This document shows positions 17,751 through 27,847 of a stretch of 64,000 bases of DNA, piece by piece. Every line of letters starts with the position of its first letter. Position 1 is the first letter of the stretch. The DNA is taken from positions 62,001 to 126,000 of the forward strand of contig JAPYTQ010000008.1 of assembly GCA_029941905.1 (NCBI GenBank), written 5' to 3'. The stretch is from JAHRVQ01 sp029941905. Lineage in GTDB: Bacteria; Pseudomonadota; Gammaproteobacteria; Pseudomonadales; Azotimanducaceae. Position numbers and translations under genes: made by a program. The notes under the pieces are model-generated. The model saw nothing but the letters and a program-made list of their open reading frames with translations. It searched no databases and had not been told where the DNA came from.

Positions 17751-19376
17751 ATGACTGACTGGCACTTTGCAACGGCTTACGAAATCATTGCAGATACTAT
17801 CGGGGATGACCCTGCATTGATTTGCGACAATGTAATACGTTCCTGGTCGGAATATGATGACAGGGCAGCAAGAATTGCTTCGATACTGACCGGGCACGGC
17901 CTCGGACCCAACAGCAAGGCGGGTATCCTGCTTCACAATGGCAATGAGTACCTGGAAGTCCACCACGGCATTTGCAAATTTCGTGGTTGCCCTGTCAATG
18001 TGAATTACCGTTACAAAGAAGAAGAACTGGTTTACCTGCTCAACAATGCCGATGCAGAGGCTGTGATCTTTCAGAGTGCCTATGCTGACAGAATTGCAAG
18101 CATTCGGCAGAAGCTTGTCGGTGTACGTTGCTTGATACAGGTCGAAGATGACTCCGGTGCTCCTTTGCTCGAAGGTGCAATTTCCTTTGAGGAGGCGTTA
18201 AGTACGGCTGACCCCATGGCAAGAATTAACCGGAAAGCTGACGACATCTACATGCTGTATACCGGTGGCACAACGGGCATGCCGAAAGGCGTGATGTATT
18301 CAAATGGGGCACATTGTCAGGGTCTGGCTGGATTCAGTGCAGCACTGGGTATTGAGCCTGCTGCAACTCCGAATGATCTGCCGCGGGTCATAATGCAGGC
18401 GCGTGATGCAGCTGCCTTACCCGTAGGCCTGGTGTGTTGCCCGCTTATGCACGGTACAGGTATGTGGATTGGTGCGATGGTGACCAATATTGCTGGTGGC
18501 GCTGCACTGACGGTCAATCATCTGGGTCTTGACCCGCATCTGCTCTGGTCAGAAGCACAGCAACACAAGGCAAGCCTGGTCACCATTGTTGGTGACGCTT
18601 TTGCACGACCGATGCTAAATGCGCTGGATGAAGCCCATGACAAGGGCGAGCCTTACGATATCTCCAGCGTCAACCTAATTATTTCATCCGGAGTGATGTG
18701 GTCCCAGGAAATAAAGTCTGGTCTGTTAAAGCACAACGACATGACGTTGATTGATGCCATGGGCTCGACAGAAGGGAGCATGGGTTCATCTGTTTCGACC
18801 CGGGAAGAATCTGCGACGACGGCAAAGTTTGCGATCGGTGAAAACGTCAAGGTATTTAATGATGAGGACAAGGAAGTAGAACCCGGGTCAGGCGAAATGG
18901 GTATGATTGCGACCCAGAGTGCCATGATAGGCTATTACAAGGACCCGGAAAAAACAGCTAAAACGGTGCGCGTAATCGAGGACGTACGGTATATATTTCC
19001 GGGAGATTTCGCGACTGTCGAGGCAGACGGGAGCCTGACGCTGCTGGGGCGGGGTTCGATGTGTATCAATACCGCCGGTGAAAAGGTCTTCCCGGAAGAA
19101 GTCGAGGAAGTGGTCAAAGGCCATGCAGAAATTGAAGACTGTCTTGTGGTGGGTGTGCCGGATGAGCGATTCGGGGAGCGGGTTGTTGGCCTCATGTCGA
19201 AAAAATCTGACAATATTGATGAGGCGCAATTACTTGATCATTGTCGTGAACATCTCGCTGGATATAAGCTGCCGAAAAACCTTCTCTTCGTCGATGTCGT
19301 GCAAAGAGCCGCCAACGGCAAAGCGGATTATCAATGGGCGAAACAAACCGCCCTGGAAATGTTGGGGATGGCTTAA
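17751..19376 (+). CDS. Acyl-CoA synthetase (AMP-binding, FadD-type)
   Basis: 541 residues. P-loop YTGGTTGMPKGV near residues 170-181, LMHGTGMW, AMGSTEGSMGSS (A5 region), DFATVEADGSLTLLGRGS (adenylate hinge Asp/Arg) and KLPKNLLFVDVVQRAANGKADY with the catalytic Lys. The closest resemblance I see is to the actinobacterial FadD3/FadD17/FadD19-like ligases that activate steroid side chains and rings, but long-chain substrates are equally possible. ATG with GGAG upstream. It stands alone between the ABC operon and the CBS gene. Confidence 0.92.
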   Translation: MTDWHFATAYEIIADTIGDDPALICDNVIRSWSEYDDRAARIASILTGHGLGPNSKAGILLHNGNEYLEVHHGICKFRGCPVNVNYRYKEEELVYLLNNADAEAVIFQSAYADRIASIRQKLVGVRCLIQVEDDSGAPLLEGAISFEEALSTADPMARINRKADDIYMLYTGGTTGMPKGVMYSNGAHCQGLAGFSAALGIEPAATPNDLPRVIMQARDAAALPVGLVCCPLMHGTGMWIGAMVTNIAGGAALTVNHLGLDPHLLWSEAQQHKASLVTIVGDAFARPMLNALDEAHDKGEPYDISSVNLIISSGVMWSQEIKSGLLKHNDMTLIDAMGSTEGSMGSSVSTREESATTAKFAIGENVKVFNDEDKEVEPGSGEMGMIATQSAMIGYYKDPEKTAKTVRVIEDVRYIFPGDFATVEADGSLTLLGRGSMCINTAGEKVFPEEVEEVVKGHAEIEDCLVVGVPDERFGERVVGLMSKKSDNIDEAQLLDHCREHLAGYKLPKNLLFVDVVQRAANGKADYQWAKQTALEMLGMA

Positions 19377-19547
19377 ACAGGGAATCGCTCAGGATAGGCG
19401 CGTTAGCGTACTAGAACTCGTTGGCACATTAACCAAATCCCATATAACGATTCGCGTTTAGTAGATAGGCTTTCACAGCATCAACTATTGCAATCACCAA
19501 CTTTTTTGAACCATAATTTATGATGTTTGTGCTCAAGGGGTAATGTG

Positions 19548-19997
19548 ATGGACACAGTAAAGGAAATGCTGGATATCAAGGGTAGGGATGTCTGGACAAT
19601 TGAGGCGTCCCAGTCGGTGTATCAGGCAATAGAACTGATGGCTGAGAAGGAAGTGGGCGCACTGGTCGTGGTTGACGACAGTGCTCATATGACAGGCATT
19701 ATTTCCGAGCGTGACTATGCCAGAAAGGTCATTTTGAAAAACAAGTCGTCAAAGGAGACGACCGTCGCAGGCATTATGACGAAAGATGTGGTTAGCGTTC
19801 GGGAAGAGACCACTATTGATAAATGCATGTCGCTGATGAGTCTCAATAGAATCCGTCACCTACCGGTTGTAGATGGCACTGACACGGTGGGGTTGATCAC
19901 GGTTGGTGATCTGTTAAAGCTAACCATCAAAGAGCAGTCGTTGGCGATTGAAGAACTGGAGAGTTACATCAAAGACGAAACCGGTGGTAGTGGTTGA
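19548..19997 (+). CDS. Two-CBS-domain protein
   Basis: 149 residues from the ATG at 19548, behind AAGGGG; GTG 19545 is equivalent. Two tandem CBS motifs: VWTIEASQSVYQAIELMAEK with ALVVVD and GIISERDYARKV, then VVSVREETTIDKCMSLM with RHLPVVDG and GLITVGDLLK. Known: a Bateman module that binds adenine nucleotides and often regulates a partner protein. No effector domain is attached. Cytoplasmic, monocistronic. Confidence 0.92.
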   Translation: MDTVKEMLDIKGRDVWTIEASQSVYQAIELMAEKEVGALVVVDDSAHMTGIISERDYARKVILKNKSSKETTVAGIMTKDVVSVREETTIDKCMSLMSLNRIRHLPVVDGTDTVGLITVGDLLKLTIKEQSLAIEELESYIKDETGGSG

Positions 19998-20164
19998 ATT
20001 CTGCTATTCTCTGACCGAGCGGCCTGACCCGGCGGCTCAGTAAACCAGTCGACTATTCCCAATAGCTAACATTCATTTGCTGGTATTCCTGCCACTGTTC
20101 CCTGCTGCGGAACCAAACAATAGCTGATATGGTCGCCCATTAAAAACACTTGACGAGGTTACTG

Positions 20165-22318
20165 ATGTTAATGGGTTTGCGTCCCGCTATGGGAAATTGG
20201 TCTGCGAGACTGGTTCTTCCGGTATTTTTTTGTATGTTGATCCTGGGTATTGGTTCGCCAGCATTGGCTGAATCTGATATGGAAGAGGTGACAGTTATTG
20301 GGCAGGAGCTTGGTAGCCTGCGGCTCAATGAGGTTAATTCAGCAGGTGGTCGTCTCGGACTCTCTGGGTTTGAGACGCCAGCCAGTGTCGACCTGATTAC
20401 CCAGGCAGAATTGGTTGCCAGGGGCGACGATGGTGTATTGGCAGCTATCACCCGGACCAGCGGTATTTCTGCGACGGCAAGTCCAGGTAATGGTGGGACC
20501 TCTATTTCATCCCGTGGCTTTAGTGGACATAACTCCAGTCTCGTCACTTATGACGGTACCCGTTTGTACATTACTGCCGGTACCGTAACTTTTCCTGCTG
20601 ACACCGGGACTCTGGATCGGATTGAGGTATTAAGGGGTGCAGGGTCTGTGATCAATGGTATTGGTGCCCTGGGTACCACGATTAACTACATCCCGAAAGC
20701 GCCCGTGCTGGGTCAGAGTCACTTTGATGTGCAGATCGGATTAGGCAGTTTTGGTAAGACCCGGTTGGGCATAGGTGGCGGTGCGACGATTTCTGATCAC
20801 TGGGCATTTCAACTTGACCTCATCCATAACGAGGAAGACGGTTATGTTGACCGGGCGGACTCGCTTCGAAACGTTTTGGCTGGATCGCTGTTGTTTAAAC
20901 CTTCAAGTGACTTCAGCATGAAATTGTCCATTGATTATGCAGAGATTGAAGACGCCCCCTACTGGGGTACACCTTTGATCAATGGCAAAGCCAGTAGCTC
21001 GCACCGTGAACAGAACTACAATTATGGTGATGGTTCGGTTGAATATGAGGACCTCTGGACACGCTTGAAAACCGAGTGGCAGCTGACTCCAAATATCGCT
21101 TTCAGGCATGACATCTACTACCTGGACGTTGAGCGCGAATGGCAGAATTTGGAAGAATACGCCTATAACGGCGCGAGTGATCGGATAGACAGGGCTTTCT
21201 ACCTGGGGATTATCCACGACCAGCAGCAACTCGGAACCCGTGGTGATTTTCTTATCGAATCGAATTGGGGCTTAATGTCCAACAAGTTAACCCTTGGAGC
21301 CGAGGTAAACAGCATCGATTTGAAATACTACGATAACTTTGCGACCGGGGGGTTCGGTGTATCAGATAGCGTTACGGTAGACGGATTTGATCCGGGCAGG
21401 GTCCCGTCAGCTACTATTCCCACGATACTGGATTACAAAACCGAGACCAAGCAAATTGCATTCTTTGTTGACGATGTGTGGCGGATAACCGAACAAGTGA
21501 GCCTGGTCCTCGGAGGCCGTTACGACCAGATAGATTTTGACCGGTTTGATTATGCGATTGGCGCCTCACCCTCCGCCGCCTTTGATACGGACTTTTCGGA
21601 ATTCACCTGGAGAGCGGGTCTCGTGTATCAGTTATCGCCCTTAATGAACCTTTACGCACAAGCGAGTCAAGCGGTGGACCCGGTCACTTCACCGGTGACA
21701 ATCAGTGCCTCGAGAAAAGACTTTGACCTGAGTCAGGGCCGTCAATACGAAGTCGGTATAAAACAACAATTTCTCGGTGGTCGGGCTGAATACACAATCG
21801 CCTATTTCGATATCACCAAGAAAGATCTACTCACGCGGCGACCGGCCTCGGCGGTAACAGAGCAAATTGGTCAACAGAGCTCCGATGGTGTTGAGTTGAC
21901 TTTTCGCATTAACCCGACTGAATCTCTTATTCTGGATGTAAATGCAGCCTGGGTAGATGCTCAATTTGATGAATTCTATTCTGGTGGTGTTTCCCTGTCG
22001 GGTAACACGCCGAGAAATGTGCCAGAGAAAACTGCAAATCTATGGCTCACCTGGTCTCCCACATCCCGGTTTAAATGGGGTGGTGGCTTGCGTTATGTAG
22101 ACAGCCGTTATGGGAACGATGCGAATACCCAGGAGCTACCCTCATACACAGTGGTTGACAGTAGTTTAAGTTGGAAGATCAATGAACACGCAATTGTCAT
22201 GTTGTATGCAAGAAACCTGACTGATGAGGACAACTATGTCTTATCGCAATACACGCCTGATCAGTGGATATTTGGTAAACCACGTAGCTATGAAGTGACG
22301 GCAAGATTCACATTCTAG
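20165..22318 (+). CDS. TonB-dependent outer-membrane receptor (siderophore type)
   Basis: 717 residues from the ATG at 20165 with GAGG seven bases upstream. Signal peptide ends SPALAES. A TonB-box-like EEVTVIG follows, then the plug (VDLITQAELVARGDDGVLAAI, SSRGFSGHNSSLVTYDGTRL, DRIEVLRGAGSVINGIGALG) and a barrel ending YEVTARFTF with a terminal Phe. Long barrel strands and the receptor order resemble FhuE/FoxA-like ferric-siderophore receptors. The PepSY membrane protein 190 bp downstream supports iron uptake. No clear Fur box was found in the leader. Confidence 0.93.
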   Translation: MLMGLRPAMGNWSARLVLPVFFCMLILGIGSPALAESDMEEVTVIGQELGSLRLNEVNSAGGRLGLSGFETPASVDLITQAELVARGDDGVLAAITRTSGISATASPGNGGTSISSRGFSGHNSSLVTYDGTRLYITAGTVTFPADTGTLDRIEVLRGAGSVINGIGALGTTINYIPKAPVLGQSHFDVQIGLGSFGKTRLGIGGGATISDHWAFQLDLIHNEEDGYVDRADSLRNVLAGSLLFKPSSDFSMKLSIDYAEIEDAPYWGTPLINGKASSSHREQNYNYGDGSVEYEDLWTRLKTEWQLTPNIAFRHDIYYLDVEREWQNLEEYAYNGASDRIDRAFYLGIIHDQQQLGTRGDFLIESNWGLMSNKLTLGAEVNSIDLKYYDNFATGGFGVSDSVTVDGFDPGRVPSATIPTILDYKTETKQIAFFVDDVWRITEQVSLVLGGRYDQIDFDRFDYAIGASPSAAFDTDFSEFTWRAGLVYQLSPLMNLYAQASQAVDPVTSPVTISASRKDFDLSQGRQYEVGIKQQFLGGRAEYTIAYFDITKKDLLTRRPASAVTEQIGQQSSDGVELTFRINPTESLILDVNAAWVDAQFDEFYSGGVSLSGNTPRNVPEKTANLWLTWSPTSRFKWGGGLRYVDSRYGNDANTQELPSYTVVDSSLSWKINEHAIVMLYARNLTDEDNYVLSQYTPDQWIFGKPRSYEVTARFTF

Positions 22319-22508
22319 TTAGTTCCTGACCGGTAAGTCATGTATTTCGAACACTTCACGCGACTGATTAACATAGTTAGTTTATGAATCAATCATATAT
22401 CGAAGTAAATAACACTCACAGTTCTGCTTCCGGACAAAAATTAGTTAACCCTGGTTTGAGCTGCCAAAGCCTGCTCGCGTGGACTACTAGTGTGGCTGAC
22501 CGAAAAAA

Positions 22509-23945
22509 ATGAAGCGGTTATTGTTCCTGGTTCATCGTTGGCTGGGCGTCGTTATGTGCCTCTTTTTTGCGATGTGGTTCGGTTCGGGCATTGTCATGAT
22601 GTATGTCGATTATCCGCGGTTAACCGAGCAGGAACGTTTGGCTGCTTTGCCTGATCTGAAGATGGATAAAATCCTGGTTTCAGCTGAAGAAGCAATGTCC
22701 CTGGGTCAGTCCCTGGGTCAGTTAGATGGCCCGGTTGTTGAACTTAAACTCACATCAATAGCTGATCGGCCAGCCTACCAGTTCAGTAACAGTGCGGGTC
22801 AGTTGAAATCTGTTTACGCAGATACCGGTGAACTCTTCCGAAACTCGAACGAGCATCAGGCCCTGACCGCAGTGCGATCTTCCGGATTCGCGTCAGCAGG
22901 GGCACCAACCTATGAGCAGAAAATAGACATGGACCAGTGGACCGTTTCAGCGGGTCTGCACAAGCACCGCCCTTTGCACAAGGTGTCTATTGCAGGAGGG
23001 CAAGGGATTGTTCTTTATGTATCTGACCTGACGGGTCAGGTTGTGCGTGATACCAACAAGCGTGAACGTTTCTGGAACTGGCTTGGATCAACTTTACACT
23101 GGATTTATCCGGTACAACTAAGGCGCCACGCTGATTTGTGGGTGGATGTGATCATTGTTCTGTCAATGACGGGCATTTTTTCGGTTGTCACCGGAGGCAT
23201 CATCGGCACGATGCGGCTGCGCCTGAAAAATCGGGTCAAGGGTAACGCAGTGTCTCCCTACAAGGGTGTTGCCAAATGGCATCATATTCTGGGCTTGCTG
23301 TGCCTGGTGTTTATCAGCACTTTTATTTTCAGTGGTTTGATGTCAATGGGCCCATGGGGGATATTCGCTTCCCCGTCGTCAGTCACTCAGCAGGTCAACC
23401 GCTACAGGGGAAGTTTTCCCGTTGATGTGTCGATAGATTCCTGGCTCGACTCACAGAAACTGGACGGGCTCAAAGAGGTAACGTGGCAACGAATCGCGGG
23501 CCAAAGCCATCTCGTGTTCTCGTATTCAGCCACTGATCGTCAAACCAGACCCGACTATCTACGAGACAGAATCAAGGCCGCGATTCCTTTGTTGCTACCG
23601 GATGATCGAATTGTTGATGTGCAGGTGCTTGGTAACTACGATGACTATTATTACTCGCGTCACAATCAGTATCGCCCGTTACCGGTATTGCGGGTCAAAT
23701 TCGACGATGAAGAATCCACCTGGTTTCATTTGGACATGGTTACAGGGGAGGTGGTAACCCGGCACACCGATGGATCCAGATTAGAACGCTGGTTGTATCA
23801 TGGGCTTCATAGCCTGGATTTCTCCTTCCTGATTGAAAGAGGACTGTTGTGGGATCTGGTAGTGATTTTCCTCTGTGGTATCGGATTTCTCTTCTCGATT
23901 ACCTCGGTCATCATAGGGAGCCGACAACTCAAATCAAAAGGGTAG
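22509..23945 (+). CDS. PepSY-associated transmembrane protein (possible siderophore reductase)
   Basis: 478 residues. N-terminal LFLVHRWLGVVMCLFFAMWF with a His in the first helix, a periplasmic region, then LWVDVIIVLSMTGIFSVVTGG, WHHILGLLCLVFISTFIFSG (paired His) and a last helix LVVIFLCGIGFLFSITSVI. This is the PepSY_TM layout. The His residues in helices could bind haem, as proposed for FoxB-like ferrisiderophore reductases. The position behind the TonB receptor makes that role plausible, by inference. Confidence 0.85.
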   Translation: MKRLLFLVHRWLGVVMCLFFAMWFGSGIVMMYVDYPRLTEQERLAALPDLKMDKILVSAEEAMSLGQSLGQLDGPVVELKLTSIADRPAYQFSNSAGQLKSVYADTGELFRNSNEHQALTAVRSSGFASAGAPTYEQKIDMDQWTVSAGLHKHRPLHKVSIAGGQGIVLYVSDLTGQVVRDTNKRERFWNWLGSTLHWIYPVQLRRHADLWVDVIIVLSMTGIFSVVTGGIIGTMRLRLKNRVKGNAVSPYKGVAKWHHILGLLCLVFISTFIFSGLMSMGPWGIFASPSSVTQQVNRYRGSFPVDVSIDSWLDSQKLDGLKEVTWQRIAGQSHLVFSYSATDRQTRPDYLRDRIKAAIPLLLPDDRIVDVQVLGNYDDYYYSRHNQYRPLPVLRVKFDDEESTWFHLDMVTGEVVTRHTDGSRLERWLYHGLHSLDFSFLIERGLLWDLVVIFLCGIGFLFSITSVIIGSRQLKSKG

Positions 23946-23986
23946 TCTATTTGTCTGATTCATCGGGCAAAACGTGACAGATTAGA

Positions 23987-24015
23987 AAAATATTGCGAAA
24001 ATATCGCAATATTTT
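23987..24015 (+). terminator. Perfect 12-bp AT-rich hairpin after the PepSY gene
   Basis: Arms aaaatattgcga and tcgcaatatttt with a five-base loop, 41 bp after the PepSY stop codon. The 3' arm ends in TATTTT but is followed by ctcgcc rather than a T run. It may be a factor-assisted terminator, or a palindromic protein-binding site given its symmetry. Confidence 0.45.
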
Positions 24016-24497
24016 CTCGCCATATAGTCCATTAGTCGCCAATACCGTTCGCTAAAATATCCCTTTCTAGTGGTTTAATCGTTTTTGTCTTTTTAAAACA
24101 ATGGCTTATGATATTTCGCAAAGTGGCACAAAAAGTGGATACAAAATAGGTAGAAGTCGCGAACTAAAGGTATTGAGTACATGATGAAGATGGTAGCCCT
24201 GGGTCAGTCCACTGTTCTATCAAACATTGATTTGAGAACTGATCTAAAAGCGGATCTAAAAGCTGATTTAAGGACTGGGTCTAGAACCGTACCGGCAAAC
24301 AGTCAGATAGCCGTTTCAAAAACGATGCGGATTACAGGTATTTTAATTTCAGCCGTGTTTAGACTTTGAACACAAAAGCTAATTTCGATCTGCCGTCACC
24401 GTTCCAGGATCGACGAAGGCTGGATCCAGGGCAGAGTGAAAGCTCTCCCACACTCGAATCAAAAGGTCTCACCGGCACATTGCGACGGACCGCAAAG
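24016..24497. other. Long leader region with 12-bp tandem repeat
   Basis: About 480 bases before the best DUF402 start. It includes a 62-codon ORF (24181-24369, ATG ATG AAG ATG) whose middle is the tandem repeat described separately. An in-frame TTG at 24366 could extend the DUF402 protein by 44 non-conserved, low-complexity residues. No RNA gene recognised. Confidence 0.4.
24229..24276 (+). repeat. Four imperfect 12-bp tandem repeats
   Basis: Units gatttgagaact, gatctaaaagcg, gatctaaaagct and gatttaaggact lie head to tail. Read in the local 62-codon ORF they give a repeated Asp-Leu-Lys/Arg-Ala/Thr. Too short and irregular for a CRISPR. Function unknown. Confidence 0.7.
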
Positions 24498-25115
24498 ATG
24501 CAGACTTGGAAGGCAGGCGATAGCGCCATGCTTCGCGAAGTTCACCAGGGAAGGGTTTGGTCGGCCAGGCCTGGCTACGTCGTATCTGACGAAGGTGAGC
24601 GAGCGTCATTTTATTTCCCGTGGAATACAATTTGTCATTGGCCCTGGCATGCAGGGCTAAACTTGCGAGTGCCCGCAGACAGCTGGAAACTTGAACCCGG
24701 TCGGTGGCTGCCCTACGAGCAGCTTCATGTCATGGAAGTCGGTGCAATTCATCATGTCTCGGTTCTGTGGAAGCGTGATTCCTATGAGCATGCCGGTTGG
24801 AAGGTAGACTTTCATGAACCGGCACGGCGCGGCCAGTTTGGGTTTGACGCACTAGACTGGGCACTTGATCTCATAGTGAAGCCTGATCGCAGCTACTTCA
24901 TCAAAGACGAGGATGAGTTTACAGCATACCAGTACCAGGGACTGCTGAACCCGGATCAGGTAGCAGCTGTGGAGGCGGAGCTCGAGAATGTGATCCGACA
25001 GGTAGAGGCGAAAGAGGGGATTTTCGCGGATTCCATTCTCGAATGGCGACCAGAACCGGGTTGGGTGAATGTAGGACGTTGCCAGAACTACCAGCCTGCT
25101 GGACAGCCAAACTAG
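24498..25115 (+). CDS. DUF402 (nucleoside-diphosphatase-like) protein
   Basis: 205 residues from the ATG at 24498. HHVSVLWKRDSYEHAGWKVDF, PARRGQFGFDALDWALDLIVKPD and FIKDEDEFTAYQYQGLLNPDQ contain the conserved Asp/Glu cluster of DUF402 proteins. Known: characterised members such as FomD and the SA1684 type are divalent-metal nucleotide diphosphatases. The substrate here is unknown. No strong Shine-Dalgarno marks the start; the upstream TTG at 24366 is the alternative. Confidence 0.75.
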   Translation: MQTWKAGDSAMLREVHQGRVWSARPGYVVSDEGERASFYFPWNTICHWPWHAGLNLRVPADSWKLEPGRWLPYEQLHVMEVGAIHHVSVLWKRDSYEHAGWKVDFHEPARRGQFGFDALDWALDLIVKPDRSYFIKDEDEFTAYQYQGLLNPDQVAAVEAELENVIRQVEAKEGIFADSILEWRPEPGWVNVGRCQNYQPAGQPN

Positions 25116-25173
25116 TCAGTCTTTTAATACTCCATGCTATGATCGGCCCGTCGATTCGAAACAGGTCACTGTG

Positions 25174-27048
25174 ATGCGCCGTCTTTTTATTATTGCTGCT
25201 GCATTAATGTTACTGCAAGCCTGTAGTGAGCCGGAAGACCCACCGAAAGCCGCCAAACCAGCCTCGCAAGACGAGACGCTGTCGCCTGTGCAACACGCGA
25301 AAGACAGGAGTGCCTACTTTGGTGATTTGCACGTCCACACAATGTATTCGTTTGATGCTTTTATTTTCGGTACTACCGCATCGCCGGATGATGCTTATGA
25401 ATTCGCCAAAGGTGGTGCGCTGAGGCATCCGGGTGGATTCGACATGCAATTGAATAAACCACTGGATTTTTATGGTGTCACAGATCACGGTTTTTATCTG
25501 GGTGCCTTGCCTGCGATGGCAGATCCGACGACCAGACTTTCGAAACATGAATTGGCCCAGGGCATGGACCGGATAGCCGAAGGTGATAGTACCAAGTTCC
25601 GCCAAATACTTGGATTTCTCAGGTCTGACCGAGCGAGCGAGCTCATTGATCCCGAAGTTTTTAAGAATGCCTGGGATGACATTGTGGCTGCTGCGAATCG
25701 CCATAATGATCCAGGTAACTTCACCACGTTTATTGCCTATGAATACACCTCATCCGGAGACAACTTTGAGAATCTGCATCGAAATGTGATCTTCAAGGGT
25801 GACAAGGGTCCGGCAGTGCCATTTACCCGACTCGATTCGGCCGACCCGGCAGATCTCTGGCGCTGGATGGACATGCAGCGAAACAACGGCATTGAAGCGC
25901 TGGCTATCCCGCACAACTCTAATGGCTCGGATGGCCAAATGTTCAAATTGCAGGATTTTGAAGGCTCCCCGTTGAACAGGGACTATGTCGAATTACGCAT
26001 GCGTAACGAGCCGCTGGTAGAGATTACCCAGGTCAAGGGAACATCTGATACCCATCCCGCGTTGTCACCCAATGATGAGTGGGCTGACTTTGAAATCATG
26101 CCGTATCGAATCGCCACCACCCTGGCGAGTCGGCCACAAGGTAGTTATGTTCGCCAGGCCTTGGCGAACGGGATCACATTGCAACAAAAAAAGGGCTTTA
26201 ACCCTTTCAAGTTCGGCATTATTGGTTCGTCTGATACCCACAACGCGTCCTATGCAGGCGATGAAGACAATTTTTGGAGTAAGGTTGGATTAAGGGACGA
26301 TACACCTGTTAAAAGGGGGTCTGTGCCACTGCCTGAACCTCGAGAGGACGGCGGTAAATACGCGGATACCTATTATAGTTACTGGGGTGCTGCAGGTCTG
26401 GCTGGCGTCTGGGCAGAAGAAAATACCAGGGATTCGATTTATGAAGCATTCCGGCGAAAAGAAACCTTTGGGACTTCTGGTCCAAGGATGAAGGTCCGGT
26501 TTTTTGCTGGCAGCAAGTTGCCCGCTATAGATGACAAGAATCTGGTCAGCAAGGCATACGAAACCGGTGTCCCGATGGGGGGTGACCTGATTCTGGCCGT
26601 TGGCGAATCACCAGAATTTCTTGTCTGGGCTGCCCAGGATCCGGATAGTGCACCATTGCAGAGAATTCAGATCATTAAAACGAGCGTTGCCTATGGCCAT
26701 GCGCAGGAAAAGGTGTTCGATGTTGCCTGTTCCGATGGTGCCCAGGTGGATCTGGGAAGGAACCGCTGCCCTCACAATCAAGCTGAGGTGAATCTTCGCA
26801 ACTGCCAAATCAGTGGTGGTGTGGGCGACTCGGAACTTAAAACCCTGTGGCGGGACCCAGAGTACAACCCTTCAGAAAATGCAATGTACTATGTTCGGGT
26901 ACTGGAGAATCCTACCTGCCGATGGTCGACCTGGGATGCCGTTCGCGCTGGCGTTCCGCCCCGGGCGGATCTAAAAAAGACCATCCAGGAGCGCGCCTGG
27001 TCCTCTCCCATATGGGTCGCACCGGCAGGTGTAGGTGAAGGTTCCTGA
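25174..27048 (+). CDS. DUF3604 lipoprotein (PHP-like metal-binding enzyme)
   Basis: 624 residues; lipobox LMLLQAC near residue 17. YFGDLHVHTMYSFDAF has the His-x-His of PHP-type metallohydrolases, followed by VTDHGFYLG, LAIPHNSNGSDG and GIIGSSDTHN, all candidate metal ligands. Length is normal for DUF3604. The reaction is not established; phosphoesterase-like chemistry is inferred from the PHP motifs. It overlaps nothing but sits 22 bp before the PPIase gene, and the DUF3604-PPIase-HupE order looks like one operon. Confidence 0.88.
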   Translation: MRRLFIIAAALMLLQACSEPEDPPKAAKPASQDETLSPVQHAKDRSAYFGDLHVHTMYSFDAFIFGTTASPDDAYEFAKGGALRHPGGFDMQLNKPLDFYGVTDHGFYLGALPAMADPTTRLSKHELAQGMDRIAEGDSTKFRQILGFLRSDRASELIDPEVFKNAWDDIVAAANRHNDPGNFTTFIAYEYTSSGDNFENLHRNVIFKGDKGPAVPFTRLDSADPADLWRWMDMQRNNGIEALAIPHNSNGSDGQMFKLQDFEGSPLNRDYVELRMRNEPLVEITQVKGTSDTHPALSPNDEWADFEIMPYRIATTLASRPQGSYVRQALANGITLQQKKGFNPFKFGIIGSSDTHNASYAGDEDNFWSKVGLRDDTPVKRGSVPLPEPREDGGKYADTYYSYWGAAGLAGVWAEENTRDSIYEAFRRKETFGTSGPRMKVRFFAGSKLPAIDDKNLVSKAYETGVPMGGDLILAVGESPEFLVWAAQDPDSAPLQRIQIIKTSVAYGHAQEKVFDVACSDGAQVDLGRNRCPHNQAEVNLRNCQISGGVGDSELKTLWRDPEYNPSENAMYYVRVLENPTCRWSTWDAVRAGVPPRADLKKTIQERAWSSPIWVAPAGVGEGS

Positions 27049-27070
27049 TAACCTCCCAGGTAGGTGGAGT

Positions 27071-27847
27071 ATGAAGGAGCCTCTGCTATGGTTCGTTATT
27101 CTCGGCGCTATAATCTTTGCTGCCGATAGTTATCTTTCTGCCAGACCTGATCAGGTCATTGTTGATACGGCAGTTCGTTCAAGGCTGGCGACGCTATGGC
27201 AAACCCAAACCGGTAAACCGGCGACGAATGAGGAGCTGGAGTCGCTGATTGAAAACTGGGTGAGAGAGGAAGTTCTGTTTCGAGAAGCGAAACAGTTGGG
27301 CCTTGATCGGGACGATTCGATTGTACGCAGGCGCCTAGTTCAGAAACTGTCGTTTCTGGTAGAAGAAGTAGATGGTGAAGATGATCCGATCCTGGCTGTG
27401 GAAAATTACTATCGGGAAAATATTGAAATCTACTCACTGCCTGTTCGTTACTCATTCTCGCAAATCTTTTTTTCTGATGCTTCGCTGGCTGATGAGCTGC
27501 AATCCGCACTTGCAGACGGGGGCGAAAATCATTGGCGTGATCTGGGTGAAACCTCGATGTTGAATGCGAGTTATGTTAATCGCAGTGAGAAAGAAGTGAT
27601 GGCAAGTTTTGGACGTGAATTTACAGCGCATCTGGATGATCTTCAGTCAGGTCGTTGGATTGGACCCATCAAAAGCAGTTTCGGATTTCATCTTGTTCGG
27701 TTGGAACAGATCCGCCAAAAAGAAGCGGCACCATTTGCAACTATAGAGAAGCGGGTCCGGGCAGATTACCAGCGAGCCAAAACCGATGCGGCGCTGGCGA
27801 CCTACTATCAGGACTTGTCGGAGAAGTACGACGTTGTCTATCAGTAG
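27071..27847 (+). CDS. Membrane-anchored parvulin-type peptidyl-prolyl isomerase
   Basis: 258 residues from the ATG at 27071, behind GGTGGAG. N-terminal helix (LLWFVILGAIIFAADSYLSA) anchors it on the periplasmic side. The SurA/PpiD-like helical part (WVREEVLFREAKQLGLDRDD, RRRLVQKLSFL) is followed by a degenerate rotamase domain (YSFSQIFF, GRWIGPIKSSFGFHLVRLEQI). It may act mainly as a chaperone. The next gene begins within its last codons. Confidence 0.83.
   Translation: MKEPLLWFVILGAIIFAADSYLSARPDQVIVDTAVRSRLATLWQTQTGKPATNEELESLIENWVREEVLFREAKQLGLDRDDSIVRRRLVQKLSFLVEEVDGEDDPILAVENYYRENIEIYSLPVRYSFSQIFFSDASLADELQSALADGGENHWRDLGETSMLNASYVNRSEKEVMASFGREFTAHLDDLQSGRWIGPIKSSFGFHLVRLEQIRQKEAAPFATIEKRVRADYQRAKTDAALATYYQDLSEKYDVVYQ

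Noticed and set aside
20000..20164. Fur box upstream of the TonB receptor
   Set aside because: No sequence close to the usual GATAATGATAATCATTATC pattern was found.
24229..24276. CRISPR array
   Set aside because: Repeats are 12 bp, imperfect and without spacers.
24181..24369. 62-codon ORF before DUF402 as a gene
   Set aside because: Its middle is the 12-bp tandem repeat and no ribosome site or conserved pattern is visible; left as part of the leader.
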